64,000 bases of DNA from Nonomuraea maritima. GTDB taxonomy: Bacteria > Actinomycetota > Actinomycetes > Streptosporangiales > Streptosporangiaceae. A program made the translations under genes and the position numbers. Below the pieces are notes generated by a model. That model ran no database searches, was not told where the DNA came from, and worked only from the letters and a program-made list of their open reading frames with translations. Shown in pieces: positions 43,813-53,462 of the stretch. The DNA is taken from positions 1-64,000 of the forward strand of contig NZ_FNFB01000002.1 of NCBI RefSeq assembly GCF_900100395.1, read 5' to 3'. The first letter of the stretch is position 1. Every line of letters starts with the position of its first letter.

Positions 43813-44661
43813 GTGACTGGGAACGGCAAGTTGGTGCTGGCAGGAGCCCCCATAGGTCAACCGGGCGACGTGTCGCCGCGCCTTCGCGAGCTCCTCGCGC
43901 GGGCCGACGTCGTCGCCGCCGAGGACACCCGCCGCCTGCGCCGGCTCGCGTCCGATCTCGACGTCGAGATCACCGGCCGGATCGTCTCCTACTACGACCA
44001 GAACGAGGCGGCCCGCGCACAGGAGCTGCTCAAGACCCTCCAGGAGGGCCGCACGGTCGTCGTGATCACCGACGCCGGCATGCCGGGCGTCTCCGACCCC
44101 GGCTACCGCCTGACGCACCTCGCGGTCGAGGCGGGCGTCACGGTCACCGCGCTGCCCGGCCCGAGCGCCGTCACCACCGCGCTGGCCGTGTCCGGCCTGG
44201 CCGGCGACCGGTTCTGCTTCGAGGGCTTCCCGCCGCGCAAGGCGGGCGACCGGGCGCGCCGCCTGGCCGCCCTCGCGCAGGAGGAGCGGACGATGGTCTT
44301 CTTCGAGGCGCCGCACCGGCTGGCCGACTCCCTGAGCGCCATGGCCGAGGCGTTCGGCGCCGACCGGCCGGCCGCCGTCTGCCGCGAGCTGACGAAGACG
44401 TACGAGGAGGTCCGCCGCGGCGGGCTCGGCGAGCTGGCCGCGTGGGCGGCCGAGGGCGTCAAGGGCGAGATCACCGTCGTGGTCGCCGGACACGTGCCTG
44501 GCGAGGTCGAGCACGACCCTGAGGCGCTCGTCGCCGAGGTCGAGCGCCGGGTCGCCGACGGCGAGCAGCGCAAGCTCGCGATCGCCGACGTGGCGAAGGG
44601 CGCGGGAATGCCCAAACGCGAGCTGTATGACCTGGTTCACAGGAGATCACCTACCCCGTAG
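43813..44661 (+). CDS. rsmI: 16S rRNA 2'-O-ribose C1402 methyltransferase RsmI
   Basis: A 282-residue tetrapyrrole-methylase-fold enzyme: LVLAGAPIGQPGDVSPRLRELLARADVVAAEDTRRLRRLA, SYYDQNEAARAQELL, VVVITDAGMPGVSDPGYRL, ALPGPSAVTTALAVSGL, FEGFPPRKAGDR, FFEAPHRLADSL, CRELTKTYEEVRRG and KGEITVVVAG are diagnostic. It methylates C1402 in the decoding centre together with RsmH. GTG start at 43813. Divergent from the first PMT gene and followed after 10 bp by the second, probably one transcript. Confidence 0.95.
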   Translation: MTGNGKLVLAGAPIGQPGDVSPRLRELLARADVVAAEDTRRLRRLASDLDVEITGRIVSYYDQNEAARAQELLKTLQEGRTVVVITDAGMPGVSDPGYRLTHLAVEAGVTVTALPGPSAVTTALAVSGLAGDRFCFEGFPPRKAGDRARRLAALAQEERTMVFFEAPHRLADSLSAMAEAFGADRPAAVCRELTKTYEEVRRGGLGELAAWAAEGVKGEITVVVAGHVPGEVEHDPEALVAEVERRVADGEQRKLAIADVAKGAGMPKRELYDLVHRRSPTP

Positions 44662-44671
44662 GGTGCGCTTC

Positions 44672-46258
44672 GTGAGGAATTGGGGGGACTCGGCGCGGCG
44701 GTTGGTTCCACCCATGCCTGGCTCGCCGCTCGTGGGCTGGGCGGCTTCGCTGCTCGTCGCGCTCTTCGGCGGTGTGCTGCGGTTCGTCCGGCTGGGCGAG
44801 CCCAGGGCCGTGGTGTTCGACGAGACGTACTACATGAAGGACGCGTACTCGCTGCTCCTCCACGGCGTCGAGCGCACCACGCTGGGCACGGTCGAGGACC
44901 CCGTCGCCGACCAGCGGATCCTCGCGGGCAACCTCGACGTCTTCAAGCACTGCGTCGTGCCGACCGACTGCGCCTCCTTCGTGGCCCACCCGCCGCTCGG
45001 CAAGTGGATGATCGCCGCGGGGGAGTGGCTGTTCGGGATGAACCCGTTCGGCTGGCGCTTCGCCGCGGCGCTGGTCGGCACGCTGTCGATCCTGGTCATG
45101 GCGCGGGTGGCGCGCCGGATGACCCGCTCGACGCTGCTCGGCTGCCTGGCCGGGCTGCTGCTCTCGCTCGACGGCCTGCACCTCGTGCTGTCGCGTACGG
45201 CGCTGCTCGACATCTTCCTCATGTTCTGGGTGCTGGCCGGCTTCGCCTGCCTGGTGGCCGACCGCGACTGGGCGCGCGAACGCCTGACCTCGTGGTACGC
45301 GAACGCGCCTGTCACTCCGGCGGGGCCGCGGCTCGGGTTCCGGCCGTGGCGGCTGGCCGCCGGCCTGTGCCTGGGGGCCGCCTGCGCGGTCAAGTGGTCG
45401 GGCGTCTTCTTCCTGATCGCGTTCGCCGTGCTGAGCCTCGTGTGGGACGCCGGGGCCCGGCGGGCGCTCGGGCTGCGGCAGCCGTACCGGGGGACGCGGG
45501 CGTACGACCTGCCAGGCGCGGTCGGGGCGCTCGCGGTGGTGCCCGCGGTGACGTACCTGCTGTCGTGGACCGGCTGGTTCGCCACCGACGCCGGGTGGGG
45601 GCGCGACTGGGAGCGGGCGACGTCGTCGACGCCGGCGCACTTCGTATGGGAGTCGATGCGGTCGTGGGTGCGCTACCAGCTCGACGTGCTCGGCTACCAC
45701 AGCGGGCTCGACCAGTACCACTCGTACATGTCGGAGCCGTGGGAGTGGCCGGTGCTGTTACGGCCGGTCTCGTTCTACTACCCCCCTGACCTGCCGCCGT
45801 CGGCCTGCGGGGCCGACAAGTGCTCTCAGGCCGTGCACGGCGTCGGCACCCCCGCCCTCTGGTACGGCGCCGCCCTCGCCCTCATCGCCCTGATCACGTG
45901 GTACGTGGCCAGGCGCGACTGGCGCGCCGGGGCGGTGCTGCTGGCGTTCGGGGCCGGCTGGCTGCCGTGGTTCTACTACGCCATCGCCGACAACCGCACG
46001 ATGTACCTGTTCTACATGATGCCGGTGGTGCCGTTCATGGTGCTGGCCGTCACGCTGTGCGCCGGGCTCGTGCTCGGCGGGGCGGACGCCTCGCCCAACC
46101 GGCGCGCGCTCGGCGCGGCCGTCGTCGGGTCGTTCACGCTGGTGGTGCTGGTGAACCTCGGCTGGCTGCTTCCTGTGCTGACGGCAGAGACGATCACGTA
46201 CGCGGAGTGGTGGGCGCGGATGCTCTTCGGCTCCTGGGTGACCGCCGCCCCCAAGTGA
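44672..46258 (+). CDS. Second protein O-mannosyltransferase (PMT, GT39)
   Basis: A 528-residue paralogue of the PMT at 42100: FDETYYMKDAYSLLLHGVERTT holds the catalytic Asp-Glu; VAHPPLGKWMIAAGEWLFGMNPFGWRFAAALVGTLSILV and the C-terminal YYAIADNRTMYLFYMMPVVPFMVLAVTLCAG match it segment by segment. Differences concentrate in the loops, so the two may have different acceptor ranges. GTG at 44672 taken as start (GTG at 44663 also possible). Overlaps the convergent GT-C gene by 65 bp at its 3' end. Confidence 0.92.
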   Translation: MRNWGDSARRLVPPMPGSPLVGWAASLLVALFGGVLRFVRLGEPRAVVFDETYYMKDAYSLLLHGVERTTLGTVEDPVADQRILAGNLDVFKHCVVPTDCASFVAHPPLGKWMIAAGEWLFGMNPFGWRFAAALVGTLSILVMARVARRMTRSTLLGCLAGLLLSLDGLHLVLSRTALLDIFLMFWVLAGFACLVADRDWARERLTSWYANAPVTPAGPRLGFRPWRLAAGLCLGAACAVKWSGVFFLIAFAVLSLVWDAGARRALGLRQPYRGTRAYDLPGAVGALAVVPAVTYLLSWTGWFATDAGWGRDWERATSSTPAHFVWESMRSWVRYQLDVLGYHSGLDQYHSYMSEPWEWPVLLRPVSFYYPPDLPPSACGADKCSQAVHGVGTPALWYGAALALIALITWYVARRDWRAGAVLLAFGAGWLPWFYYAIADNRTMYLFYMMPVVPFMVLAVTLCAGLVLGGADASPNRRALGAAVVGSFTLVVLVNLGWLLPVLTAETITYAEWWARMLFGSWVTAAPK

Positions 46259-47741
46259 CGCCGCGGCGCAGCGTGATCGCCGCCGCGATGCAGGCCAGCG
46301 GCACGGCGGGCAGCACGTAGCGGTAGTCGAACTCCGCCGTCGCCGCCGGGGCCAGCAGCAGCCCGACCGCGCCCAGCCAGGGCAGCACCACCGGGCCGCC
46401 GACCTTCCGCCAGCGCACCACGACGCCGTACAGGCCGATCAGCAGGATGCCGCCGAGCATGATGCCGCGCAGGTAGAAGATCTTCTGATAGCCGCTCATG
46501 ATGTCGGCCCACGGGTGCACGACGCGGGTCTCCGGCGGACCCTGCTCGTAGGCGAAGGCGTCGGTGTCGGTGCGGCCGCCCGCGTAGGAGGCCCACTTGG
46601 GCAGCCGTTTCGGCTGCCCGTTCTCGTCGATCTCGACGTAGGGCTTGAACTGGTACATGTTGTACGTCGACTCGTCCGGGAACCGCGGCCTCGACCAGTG
46701 GAACGAGCGCAGGAAGTCGCGCACCACGACGTTCAGGTAGTCGCCCGGCTGCGACAGGATCGCCCGCGTGGCGAACGCGCTGGCCGCGTCGTTGGTGATC
46801 TCGCTCCACTTCTTGTTGGTGCCCCACCGGTGCAGCACCTCGCCCGTGCCGGTGCCGTCGCCGTTGCCCTGACCCCACAGGTACCACTGCGCGTAGTCCT
46901 TGCGCTGCTCGACGGGGTCGTTGATGCACAGCAGAAGGAGCTCGACCTCTTTGTAGGTGTCGATGTCCATCTTGTTGCAGTCGGCGAAGATGGCCGTCCG
47001 CATGTACAGGATCAGGCCGTCGCTGTTGGTCATGGCGAACTTGCCGTACGCGGAGGCGAACCAGCCCATGTAGGCCATCACCGGGATCGCGCACGCCGTC
47101 ACGACCGCCGTGATCGCCCGCCAGCCCGCCCGCTTGACCAGCAGGTAGAGCACGACGAGCGCCAGGATCGGCAGGCCGATCGAGCGCGTCAGCCACGTGA
47201 GCGCCAGCAGCAGGCCGACGACCGCGCCCGCCTTCCACGACAGCCGCCGTTTCCACAGCACGAGCGTGATGACGCCCACCACGAGCAGCATGAACTGCGT
47301 GTCGGACATCACCAGCTGTTCGAGCTGGATCTGGTACGCGTCGAACAGCACAGGGGCGGCCGCCAGCGTGGCCCCCCACATGGGCAGCCGGAACCTGATG
47401 CGCAGCAGCGCGTAGATCAGCGCCGCCGTCGCGAGGCCCATCAGGTGCTGGGTGAACACCACCAGGGTGAAGCTGTGGAACGGCTTGAGCAGCATCAGCC
47501 AGAAGCTGTAGCCGTCGGGCCTGATGGGGTGCGGACGCGGGTGCAGCGCCACGGAGACGTACTCGTAGGAGTCGTTGAACCACATGGCCGGGCCGTAGCC
47601 GAGCATGGTGATCAACCGCAGCACGGCGCCGACGGCAAAGGCCGCGGCGAACACCCGATGCCTGCGCAGAAAAGCCAGCAAACGAGCCGTCCAGCCAGGG
47701 GCGGAGGGGTCCAGAGGGGTAATCTCCGCGACGCTCACCAT
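46194..47741 (-). CDS. GT-C-fold membrane glycosyltransferase
   Basis: A 515-residue polytopic protein starting MVSVAEITPLDP. The first outside loop GPAMWFNDSYEYVSVALHPRPHPIRPDGYSFWL carries an acidic catalytic-type motif (NDSYEY), as in GT-C mannosyl- or arabinosyltransferases using polyprenyl-phosphate sugars; about eleven helices follow with a large outer loop (around 280-400) and a basic cytoplasmic tail (RRGVTWGRRSPRSRR). Donor and acceptor are unknown; position between PMT and a DPM-like GT2 suggests glycosylation with polyprenyl-P-mannose. Confidence 0.83.
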   Translation of the reverse strand: MVSVAEITPLDPSAPGWTARLLAFLRRHRVFAAAFAVGAVLRLITMLGYGPAMWFNDSYEYVSVALHPRPHPIRPDGYSFWLMLLKPFHSFTLVVFTQHLMGLATAALIYALLRIRFRLPMWGATLAAAPVLFDAYQIQLEQLVMSDTQFMLLVVGVITLVLWKRRLSWKAGAVVGLLLALTWLTRSIGLPILALVVLYLLVKRAGWRAITAVVTACAIPVMAYMGWFASAYGKFAMTNSDGLILYMRTAIFADCNKMDIDTYKEVELLLLCINDPVEQRKDYAQWYLWGQGNGDGTGTGEVLHRWGTNKKWSEITNDAASAFATRAILSQPGDYLNVVVRDFLRSFHWSRPRFPDESTYNMYQFKPYVEIDENGQPKRLPKWASYAGGRTDTDAFAYEQGPPETRVVHPWADIMSGYQKIFYLRGIMLGGILLIGLYGVVVRWRKVGGPVVLPWLGAVGLLLAPAATAEFDYRYVLPAVPLACIAAAITLRRGVTWGRRSPRSRRASAPTTPRT

Positions 47742-47840
47742 GCTGTAAAGAATGCCAGTCGTTTCCTGCTCCGTGCCCGACCATGGTCGCGTGGGGGGCA
47801 TCATGGTGTCCTGGAACAGCCTTAACTGAAGGGTAGACAC

Positions 47841-49061
47841 GTGGAACTGACGGTGGTCATGCCCTGCCTCAACGAGGCGGAGACCGTGGAAGTCTGTGTA
47901 CGCAAGGCACTGGCGTGCATGGAGGAGCACGGCATCGAGGGTGAGGTGCTGATCGCCGACAACGGGAGCACGGACGGCTCGCAGCAGCTGGCCCGCGACG
48001 CCGGCGCCCGTGTGGTCCACGTGGACGAGAAGGGCTACGGCAACGCCCTCATGGGCGGCATCCGGGCCGCGCGCGGCAAGTACGTCATCATGGGCGACGC
48101 CGACGACTCCTACGACTTCACCGCGCTGAAGCCGTTCGTCGACGAGTTGCGCGACGGCGCCGACCTCGTGATGGGCAACCGCTTCAAGGGCGGCATCGCG
48201 CCGGGCGCCATGCCCCCGCTCCACCGCTACCTGGGCAACCCGGTCCTGTCGTTCGCCGGCCGGCTGTTCTTCCCTTCTGCGATCGGCGACTTCCACTGCG
48301 GCCTGCGCGGCTTCCGCCGCGACGCGATCCTGCGGCTTCAGCTGCAGACCGGCGGCATGGAGTTCGCGTCCGAGATGGTGGTGCGCTCGACGCTCGCCGG
48401 GCTCGACGTGCGCGAGGTGCCGACGACGCTGTCGCCCGACGGCCGCTCCCGGCCGCCGCACCTGCGCTCGTGGCGTGACGGCTGGCGCCACCTGCGTTTC
48501 CTGCTGCTCTACAGCCCCAAGTGGCTGTTCTTCTACCCCGGCGTGCTGATGATGGTCATCGGCCTCGTCGCCGGCACCGCCCTGACGTTCGGCCCCGTCA
48601 AGATCGGCGAGCTGGCGTTCGACGTCGACACACTGGTCGGCACGTCCGCGCTCGTGGTGATCGGCTTCCAGGCGGCGCTGTTCGCGCTGTTCACGAAGGT
48701 GTACGCGGCCGAGGAGGGCTTCCTGCCCGAGTCGCCGCGCATCCGCCGGATCATCGACATCGTCACCCTCGAGAAGGGGCTCGTCGTCGGCGGCCTGCTG
48801 GCCGTGGCGGGGCTCGTGGGCCTCGTCATGTCGCTGGCCCACTGGCAGGTCCGCAGCTTCGGCGAGCTCGACCCGCGCGAGTCGCTGCGCATCGTCGTGC
48901 CCTCGGCCACGGCGCTCATCGTGAGCTTCCAGACGATCTTTGCCTCGCTGTTCGTCAGCATCCTCGGCATCCGCCGCACCCGCGAGAGCTCCGTCGACGT
49001 CGCCGCCAAGGCGGCCGAGGAGGCGGCCGAGGCGGTCCAACTGGAGCAGACCAAAAGCTGA
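47841..49061 (+). CDS. GT2 glycosyltransferase, dolichyl-phosphate-mannose synthase-like
   Basis: A 406-residue protein. Catalytic GT2 domain at 1-215: TVVMPCLNEAETVEVCV, VLIADNGSTDGSQQLA, GYGNALMGGIRAARGKYVIMGDADDSYDF (metal DxD in GDADDS), GNRFKGG, FHCGLRGFRR. Three or four membrane helices follow (VLMMVIGLVAGTALTFG, LVVIGFQAALFALFTKVY, GLVVGGLLAVAGLVGLV). It probably makes a polyprenyl-phosphate sugar, the donor for the neighbouring GT-C enzymes. GTG start. A 98-bp gap separates it from the divergent GT-C gene. Confidence 0.85.
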   Translation: MELTVVMPCLNEAETVEVCVRKALACMEEHGIEGEVLIADNGSTDGSQQLARDAGARVVHVDEKGYGNALMGGIRAARGKYVIMGDADDSYDFTALKPFVDELRDGADLVMGNRFKGGIAPGAMPPLHRYLGNPVLSFAGRLFFPSAIGDFHCGLRGFRRDAILRLQLQTGGMEFASEMVVRSTLAGLDVREVPTTLSPDGRSRPPHLRSWRDGWRHLRFLLLYSPKWLFFYPGVLMMVIGLVAGTALTFGPVKIGELAFDVDTLVGTSALVVIGFQAALFALFTKVYAAEEGFLPESPRIRRIIDIVTLEKGLVVGGLLAVAGLVGLVMSLAHWQVRSFGELDPRESLRIVVPSATALIVSFQTIFASLFVSILGIRRTRESSVDVAAKAAEEAAEAVQLEQTKS

Positions 49062-49090
49062 CCAGGAACCCGACCCAGAACCGGACCACC

Positions 49091-49126
49091 CGGCCTGACC
49101 GGCCTGACCGGCCTGACCATCCTGAC
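49091..49126. repeat. Four tandem 9-bp repeats CGGCCTGAC
   Basis: Three perfect CGGCCTGAC copies at 49091, 49100 and 49109, and a fourth CATCCTGAC at 49118, directly after the GT2 stop and before the terminator. No function apparent. Confidence 0.85.
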
Positions 49127-49127
49127 C

Positions 49128-49158
49128 AGGCGGCGCCGCGCACCTGCGCGCGCCGCCT
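49128..49158 (+). terminator. Terminator hairpin after the GT2 gene
   Basis: AGGCGGCGCCGCGCA (49128-49142) pairs with TGCGCGCGCCGCCT (49145-49158), one bulged base, followed by TTTCC. Located 66 bp after the GT2 stop and before metG. Confidence 0.75.
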
Positions 49159-49233
49159 TTCCGTTGCGACCCGCCCGGCCACAAGGGGGGATTCGGTACG
49201 ACGCGTCCACGCGATCCCCGTAGGCTTAGGGGC

Positions 49234-51015
49234 ATGTCCCAGCACATCTTGACCGCCGTCGCGTGGCCGTACGCTAACGGCCCCCGCCACATCGGGCACG
49301 TCTCCGGGTTCGGCGTGCCGTCCGACGTTTTCAGCCGTTACCAGCGGATGGCGGGCAACAAGGTGCTGATGGTGTCCGGCACCGACGAGCACGGCACGCC
49401 CATCCAGGTGCAGGCCGACAAGGAAGGCGTGACGGCCAAGGAACTGGCCGACCGCTACAACCGCGTCATCGCCGAAGACCTGACCGGGCTCGGTCTGTCG
49501 TACGACCTGTTCACCAGGACGACCACGAAGAACCACTACGCCATCACGCAGGAGATCTTCAAGGGCCTGCACGCCAACGGCTACATCTTCCCGAAGACCA
49601 CGATGGGCGCGATCTCGCCGTCCACCGGCCGTACGCTGCCCGACCGCTACATCGAGGGCACCTGCCCCATCTGCGGCTACGACGGCGCGCGCGGCGACCA
49701 GTGCGACAACTGCGGCAACCAGCTCGACCCGATCGAGCTCATCAACCCGAAGAGCCGCATCAACGGCGAGACGCCGACGTTCGTCGAGACCGAGCACTTC
49801 ATGCTCGACCTGCCCGCCTTCGCCGGGGTGCTCGGCTCCTACCTGCAGTCCAAGCAGGGCGAGTGGCGGCCCAACGTGCTGAAGTTCGCCCTCAACCTGC
49901 TCGGCGACCTGCAGCCGCGGGCGATCAGCCGCGACCTCGACTGGGGCGTGCCCATCCCGCTCGACGGCTGGCGCGACCAGCCCAACAAGCGCCTCTACGT
50001 CTGGTTCGACGCGGTCATCGGCTACCTGTCGGCCTCCGTCGAGTGGGCGAAGCGCTCGGGCGACCCCGACGCCTGGCGTCAGTGGTGGCAGAACCCCGAC
50101 GCCCGCGGCTACTACTTCATGGGCAAGGACAACATCGTCTTCCACGCCGAGATCTGGCCGGCGATGCTGTTCGGCTACAACGGCGAGGGCGCCCGCAACG
50201 GCACGCCCGGCTCCCTCGGCAAGCTGCAGGTACCGTCCGAGGTGGTCTCCAGCGAGTTCCTGACGATGGAGGGCAAGAAGTTCTCCTCCTCCCGCCAGGT
50301 CGTCATCTACGTCCGCGACTTCCTGGCCCGCTACGACGCCGACGCGCTGCGCTACTACATCGCGGTGGCCGGGCCAGAGAACCAGGACACCGACTTCACC
50401 TGGCAGGAGTTCGTCAACCGCAACAACGGCGAGCTGGTCGCGGCCTGGGGCAACCTGGTCAACCGGTCGATCTCGATGGCGGCGAAGAACTTCGGCGTCG
50501 TGCCCGAGCCCGGCGAGCTCACCGACGCCGACCGGGCGCTGCTCGAGCGGTCGCGCAACACGTTCGGCCCGGTGGGCGCCGAGCTCGGCAGGTCGCGGTT
50601 CAAGAACGCGATCACCGAGGCGTTCGACGTCGTGCGCGAGGCCAACAAGTACCTCGCCGAGCAGGAGCCGTGGAAGCTCAAGGACGACCCCGAGCGGCAG
50701 AAGTCGATCCTGCACGTCGCCCTCCAGGTCGTCGACGACGTCAAGACGATGCTGACGCCGTTCCTGCCGAGCTCGTCCAACAAGGTGTACGCGATGCTGG
50801 GCGGCGAGGGCGTGTGGGCCGGCATGCCGGAGATCCGCGAGGTCGATGAGGAGGGCGGCTCGCCCTACCCGGTGATCAGCGGCGACTACGACGGCGCGGC
50901 GCGCTGGGAGCACCGGCCGATCCGGCCTGGCACGCCGCTCGCGCCGCCCGTGCCGCTGTTCAAGAAGCTCGACCCGAAGGTCGTCGACGAGGAGCTCGCC
51001 CGGCTGGGCCAGTGA
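49234..51015 (+). CDS. metG: Methionyl-tRNA synthetase
   Basis: A 593-residue class-Ia synthetase charging tRNA-Met. The HIGH motif is [10 protein letters not shown]; the zinc knuckle is [18 protein letters not shown]; the KMSKS motif appears as KKFSSSRQ; anticodon-binding helical domain at the C-terminus ([20 protein letters not shown]). It lacks the C-terminal tRNA-binding OB domain, like the mycobacterial enzyme. Together with tatD, rpf, rsmA and ispE it marks a conserved actinobacterial gene order. Confidence 0.97.
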   Translation: MSQHILTAVAWPYANGPRHIGHVSGFGVPSDVFSRYQRMAGNKVLMVSGTDEHGTPIQVQADKEGVTAKELADRYNRVIAEDLTGLGLSYDLFTRTTTKNHYAITQEIFKGLHANGYIFPKTTMGAISPSTGRTLPDRYIEGTCPICGYDGARGDQCDNCGNQLDPIELINPKSRINGETPTFVETEHFMLDLPAFAGVLGSYLQSKQGEWRPNVLKFALNLLGDLQPRAISRDLDWGVPIPLDGWRDQPNKRLYVWFDAVIGYLSASVEWAKRSGDPDAWRQWWQNPDARGYYFMGKDNIVFHAEIWPAMLFGYNGEGARNGTPGSLGKLQVPSEVVSSEFLTMEGKKFSSSRQVVIYVRDFLARYDADALRYYIAVAGPENQDTDFTWQEFVNRNNGELVAAWGNLVNRSISMAAKNFGVVPEPGELTDADRALLERSRNTFGPVGAELGRSRFKNAITEAFDVVREANKYLAEQEPWKLKDDPERQKSILHVALQVVDDVKTMLTPFLPSSSNKVYAMLGGEGVWAGMPEIREVDEEGGSPYPVISGDYDGAARWEHRPIRPGTPLAPPVPLFKKLDPKVVDEELARLGQ

Positions 51016-51027
51016 CCTCGGTTCCCG

Positions 51028-52398
51028 TCACCCGCCGGGCCGGCACACCGTGCCCGGCGGGGGCACTTCCCTTTTCTCGAAGTAGCGCACCACGTGGCCG
51101 GCCACGCAGTCGCTCAGGCCGCTGACGTACAGGACGTGGCCGGGGCCGTCGTACCTGACGGTGGCCGAGCCGGGCACCTGCCGCACCAGCCGTTCGGTGC
51201 CCTCGTGGTCCGTCCACGTGCCCGTGCCGAGCAGCGGGGGCAGCTTCTTCACGGGGAGCGGGCCCGGTGGGTTCGCGGGGCGCAGCGGCCAGCCCGAGCA
51301 CATGAGCCCGGCCCACAGACCACCCCTGCCGAAGGCCGGCAGCTCCCTGTCGAGGGTTCTTCTCAGCGCGGCGTATTCCTCGTACGAGGTGAAGCCGAGG
51401 CCGTCGCCGCACCACGATGTGAGGTTGCGCGGCTGCGCCCAGGCGTACGAGGTGCCGAGCGCCTGCTCGCCGAGGACGGCGAAGTCACCGCGCGCGGCCC
51501 GCGCCACCGCGTCCGCGAACGGCCCCCACTGGGTGTCGGCGAAGACCATGGCCGAACCGAGGAACTGCAGATGCATGCCGGTCAGCCGGCCCGTGCCGAA
51601 GCGCGGGGAGGAGACCTGCACGGGCTCGCGGTCCGCCCGCCGGACGAGGTCGTGCCAGACCCGGCGGACGTCCTGACCGTGCAGCGCGCACGACGGGTCG
51701 TCCGCGCACCAGGCGGCGAACCTGCCGAGCATGTGCTCCGCCGACCGCGAGGAGAAGACGTCCTTCGTCGTGTGGTCCACCGTGCCGTCCACGTGCATCG
51801 CGCGTACACGGTGCGGGAACCGGCGGGCGTAGGCGGTGGCGGTGATGCCCCCGTACGACTCGGCGGTCACGTTGATCCGGCGCTCGCCCAACGCGGCGCG
51901 CACCGCGTCCATGTCCGCGGCCACCGACCCCGAGTCCGACCCGGAGAACAGGCCAGTACGGTCGGCGGCGGCGCACCGCTCGAACGCCTCTCGCTGCCGG
52001 GCCGCCTGGCGCTCGTACTCCGCGCGGTCGCGCGGCTCGACCAGCAGGGGCGGGGTGTCGGAGCAGGCGTCGGGCAGGTTCCGCATGGCCAGGGCGTAGC
52101 GGGTGTCGAAGGCCACGACGTCGAAGTGCCGGCGCAGCGGGGCCAGCGTGGCGGTGGCGTCGCGGAGCTGCTGGATGCCGTCCTTGCCCGGACCTCCGGG
52201 CGCGTACAGGACGGTTCCGCGGCGCTCGTCGAGGGCCGGCAGCCGGGCCAGCCGCAGCTCGCCCACGGGGACGGGCAGCGAGGCGCAGAGCAGGCCCTCG
52301 TCGCCGCAGGGCTGCCAGTTCATGGGCGCGGCATGGGCGGGGGTCGGCAGGGTCATGGTCACGAGCAGGGCGGCGAGTACCGCCGTTGTCCGTCTCAT
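51028..52398 (-). CDS. Secreted alpha/beta hydrolase, TAP-like (SlpD/E type)
   Basis: A 456-residue exported hydrolase with signal peptide MRRTTAVLAALLVTMTLPTP and AHAAP cleavage site. Seen: VLYAPGGPGKDGIQQL (oxyanion), DVVAFDTRYAL, nucleophile VTAESYGGITATAYARRFPHRV (Ala instead of the usual Gly before ESYGG), a late acid in TWTDHEGT and His in YDGPGHVLYVSG. TAP-like proteins are secreted tripeptidyl aminopeptidases. Eight or more Cys suggest disulphides. It interrupts the usual metG-tatD neighbourhood. Confidence 0.85.
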   Translation of the reverse strand: MRRTTAVLAALLVTMTLPTPAHAAPMNWQPCGDEGLLCASLPVPVGELRLARLPALDERRGTVLYAPGGPGKDGIQQLRDATATLAPLRRHFDVVAFDTRYALAMRNLPDACSDTPPLLVEPRDRAEYERQAARQREAFERCAAADRTGLFSGSDSGSVAADMDAVRAALGERRINVTAESYGGITATAYARRFPHRVRAMHVDGTVDHTTKDVFSSRSAEHMLGRFAAWCADDPSCALHGQDVRRVWHDLVRRADREPVQVSSPRFGTGRLTGMHLQFLGSAMVFADTQWGPFADAVARAARGDFAVLGEQALGTSYAWAQPRNLTSWCGDGLGFTSYEEYAALRRTLDRELPAFGRGGLWAGLMCSGWPLRPANPPGPLPVKKLPPLLGTGTWTDHEGTERLVRQVPGSATVRYDGPGHVLYVSGLSDCVAGHVVRYFEKREVPPPGTVCRPGG

Positions 52399-52522
52399 AC
52401 GACCAGCGTCGCCGCGGGCGGCGGGAATGTCGTCGTGCGGCGGGACGATTCCGCGCTGGGAGCCCGCTCCCAGCGGCTCCTCACCGGCTGAGCGGGTTCG
52501 GCGGCAGGCTAACTTGGATGCC

Positions 52523-53377
52523 GTGAGCAAGCTTCCCGTCGCGCCAGAGCCGCTGTCCGCCCCCGTCTTCGACAGCCACTGCCACCTCGACATCATGGTC
52601 GGCAACCGGCAGGCGTCGTCGGGCGACCCGGTGGCGCAGGCAGCTCAGGCCGCCGCGGCCACCGTGCGGAGCATCCTCGACGACGCGCGGGCGGTCGGGG
52701 TGACGCGGCTGGTCACGATCGGCTACGACCTGCCGTCCTCCCGCTGGAACGCCGACGTGGCGGCCGACCAGGAGGGCGTCTACGCGGGTGTGGCCATCCA
52801 CCCGAACGAGGCGCACGCCTCCACCCCCGAGGTGCTCGCCGAGATCGAGGCGCTCGCCGGACGGCCCGAGGTGCGGGCCGTGGGCGAGACGGGGCTCGAC
52901 TACTACCGCGACTGGGCGAGCAAGGACGATCAGCACGCGAGCTTCCGCGCCCACATCGAGATCGCCAAGCGCACCGGCAAGGCGCTGGTCATCCACGACC
53001 GCGAGGCCCACGACGACGTGCTGCGGGTGCTGGCCGCGGAGGGGGCGCCGGACAAGGTGGTGATCCACAGCTACTCCGGCGACGCCGAAATGGCGAAAAA
53101 GTGCGTTGAGGCCGGATATTTCATGTCGTTCTCCGGGCCGGTGACGTACAAGAACGCCGGCTACCTGCGCGAGGCGGCCGCCGTCGCGCCGCCCGAGCTC
53201 ATGCTGGTCGAGACCGACGCCCCCTACCTGCCGCCCGTGCCCCACCGCGGCAAGCCCAACGCCCCCTACCTGATCCCGCTGACGCTGCGCTGCCTCGCCG
53301 AGGTCAAGGGCGTCCATCCCGACGACCTGTGCGAGGCGATCAGCGCCAACGGAGTCACGGTCTTCGGCGAGTGGTGA
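52523..53377 (+). CDS. tatD: TatD-family metal-dependent hydrolase
   Basis: A 284-residue TIM-barrel hydrolase: metal ligands FDSHCHLD, HPNEAHA, GETGLDYYRDW, LVIHDREAHDDVL, VIHSYSGD and VETDAPYLPP. TatD proteins are 3'-5' DNases or related hydrolases. GTG start at 52523. First gene of the tatD-rpf-rsmA-ispE order. Confidence 0.95.
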   Translation: MSKLPVAPEPLSAPVFDSHCHLDIMVGNRQASSGDPVAQAAQAAAATVRSILDDARAVGVTRLVTIGYDLPSSRWNADVAADQEGVYAGVAIHPNEAHASTPEVLAEIEALAGRPEVRAVGETGLDYYRDWASKDDQHASFRAHIEIAKRTGKALVIHDREAHDDVLRVLAAEGAPDKVVIHSYSGDAEMAKKCVEAGYFMSFSGPVTYKNAGYLREAAAVAPPELMLVETDAPYLPPVPHRGKPNAPYLIPLTLRCLAEVKGVHPDDLCEAISANGVTVFGEW

Positions 53378-53462
53378 CCAAGCTTTCGTGAAGCGGCGCG
53401 TGGGGCGCGCCGCGCCGCCACTAGCGTTCGGGCCGATCCTGGCCCCGTAACGGAGGTGGCTC

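Noticed and set aside
42100-46258. Two PMT genes as an assembly duplication
   Set aside because: The copies differ throughout in DNA and protein sequence and orientation, so they are genuine paralogues.
46194-49292. Reverse-strand frame extending the GT-C protein to 1032 residues
   Set aside because: Homology starts at MVSVAEIT (47741); the upstream extension is antisense to the GT2 gene and has no domain.
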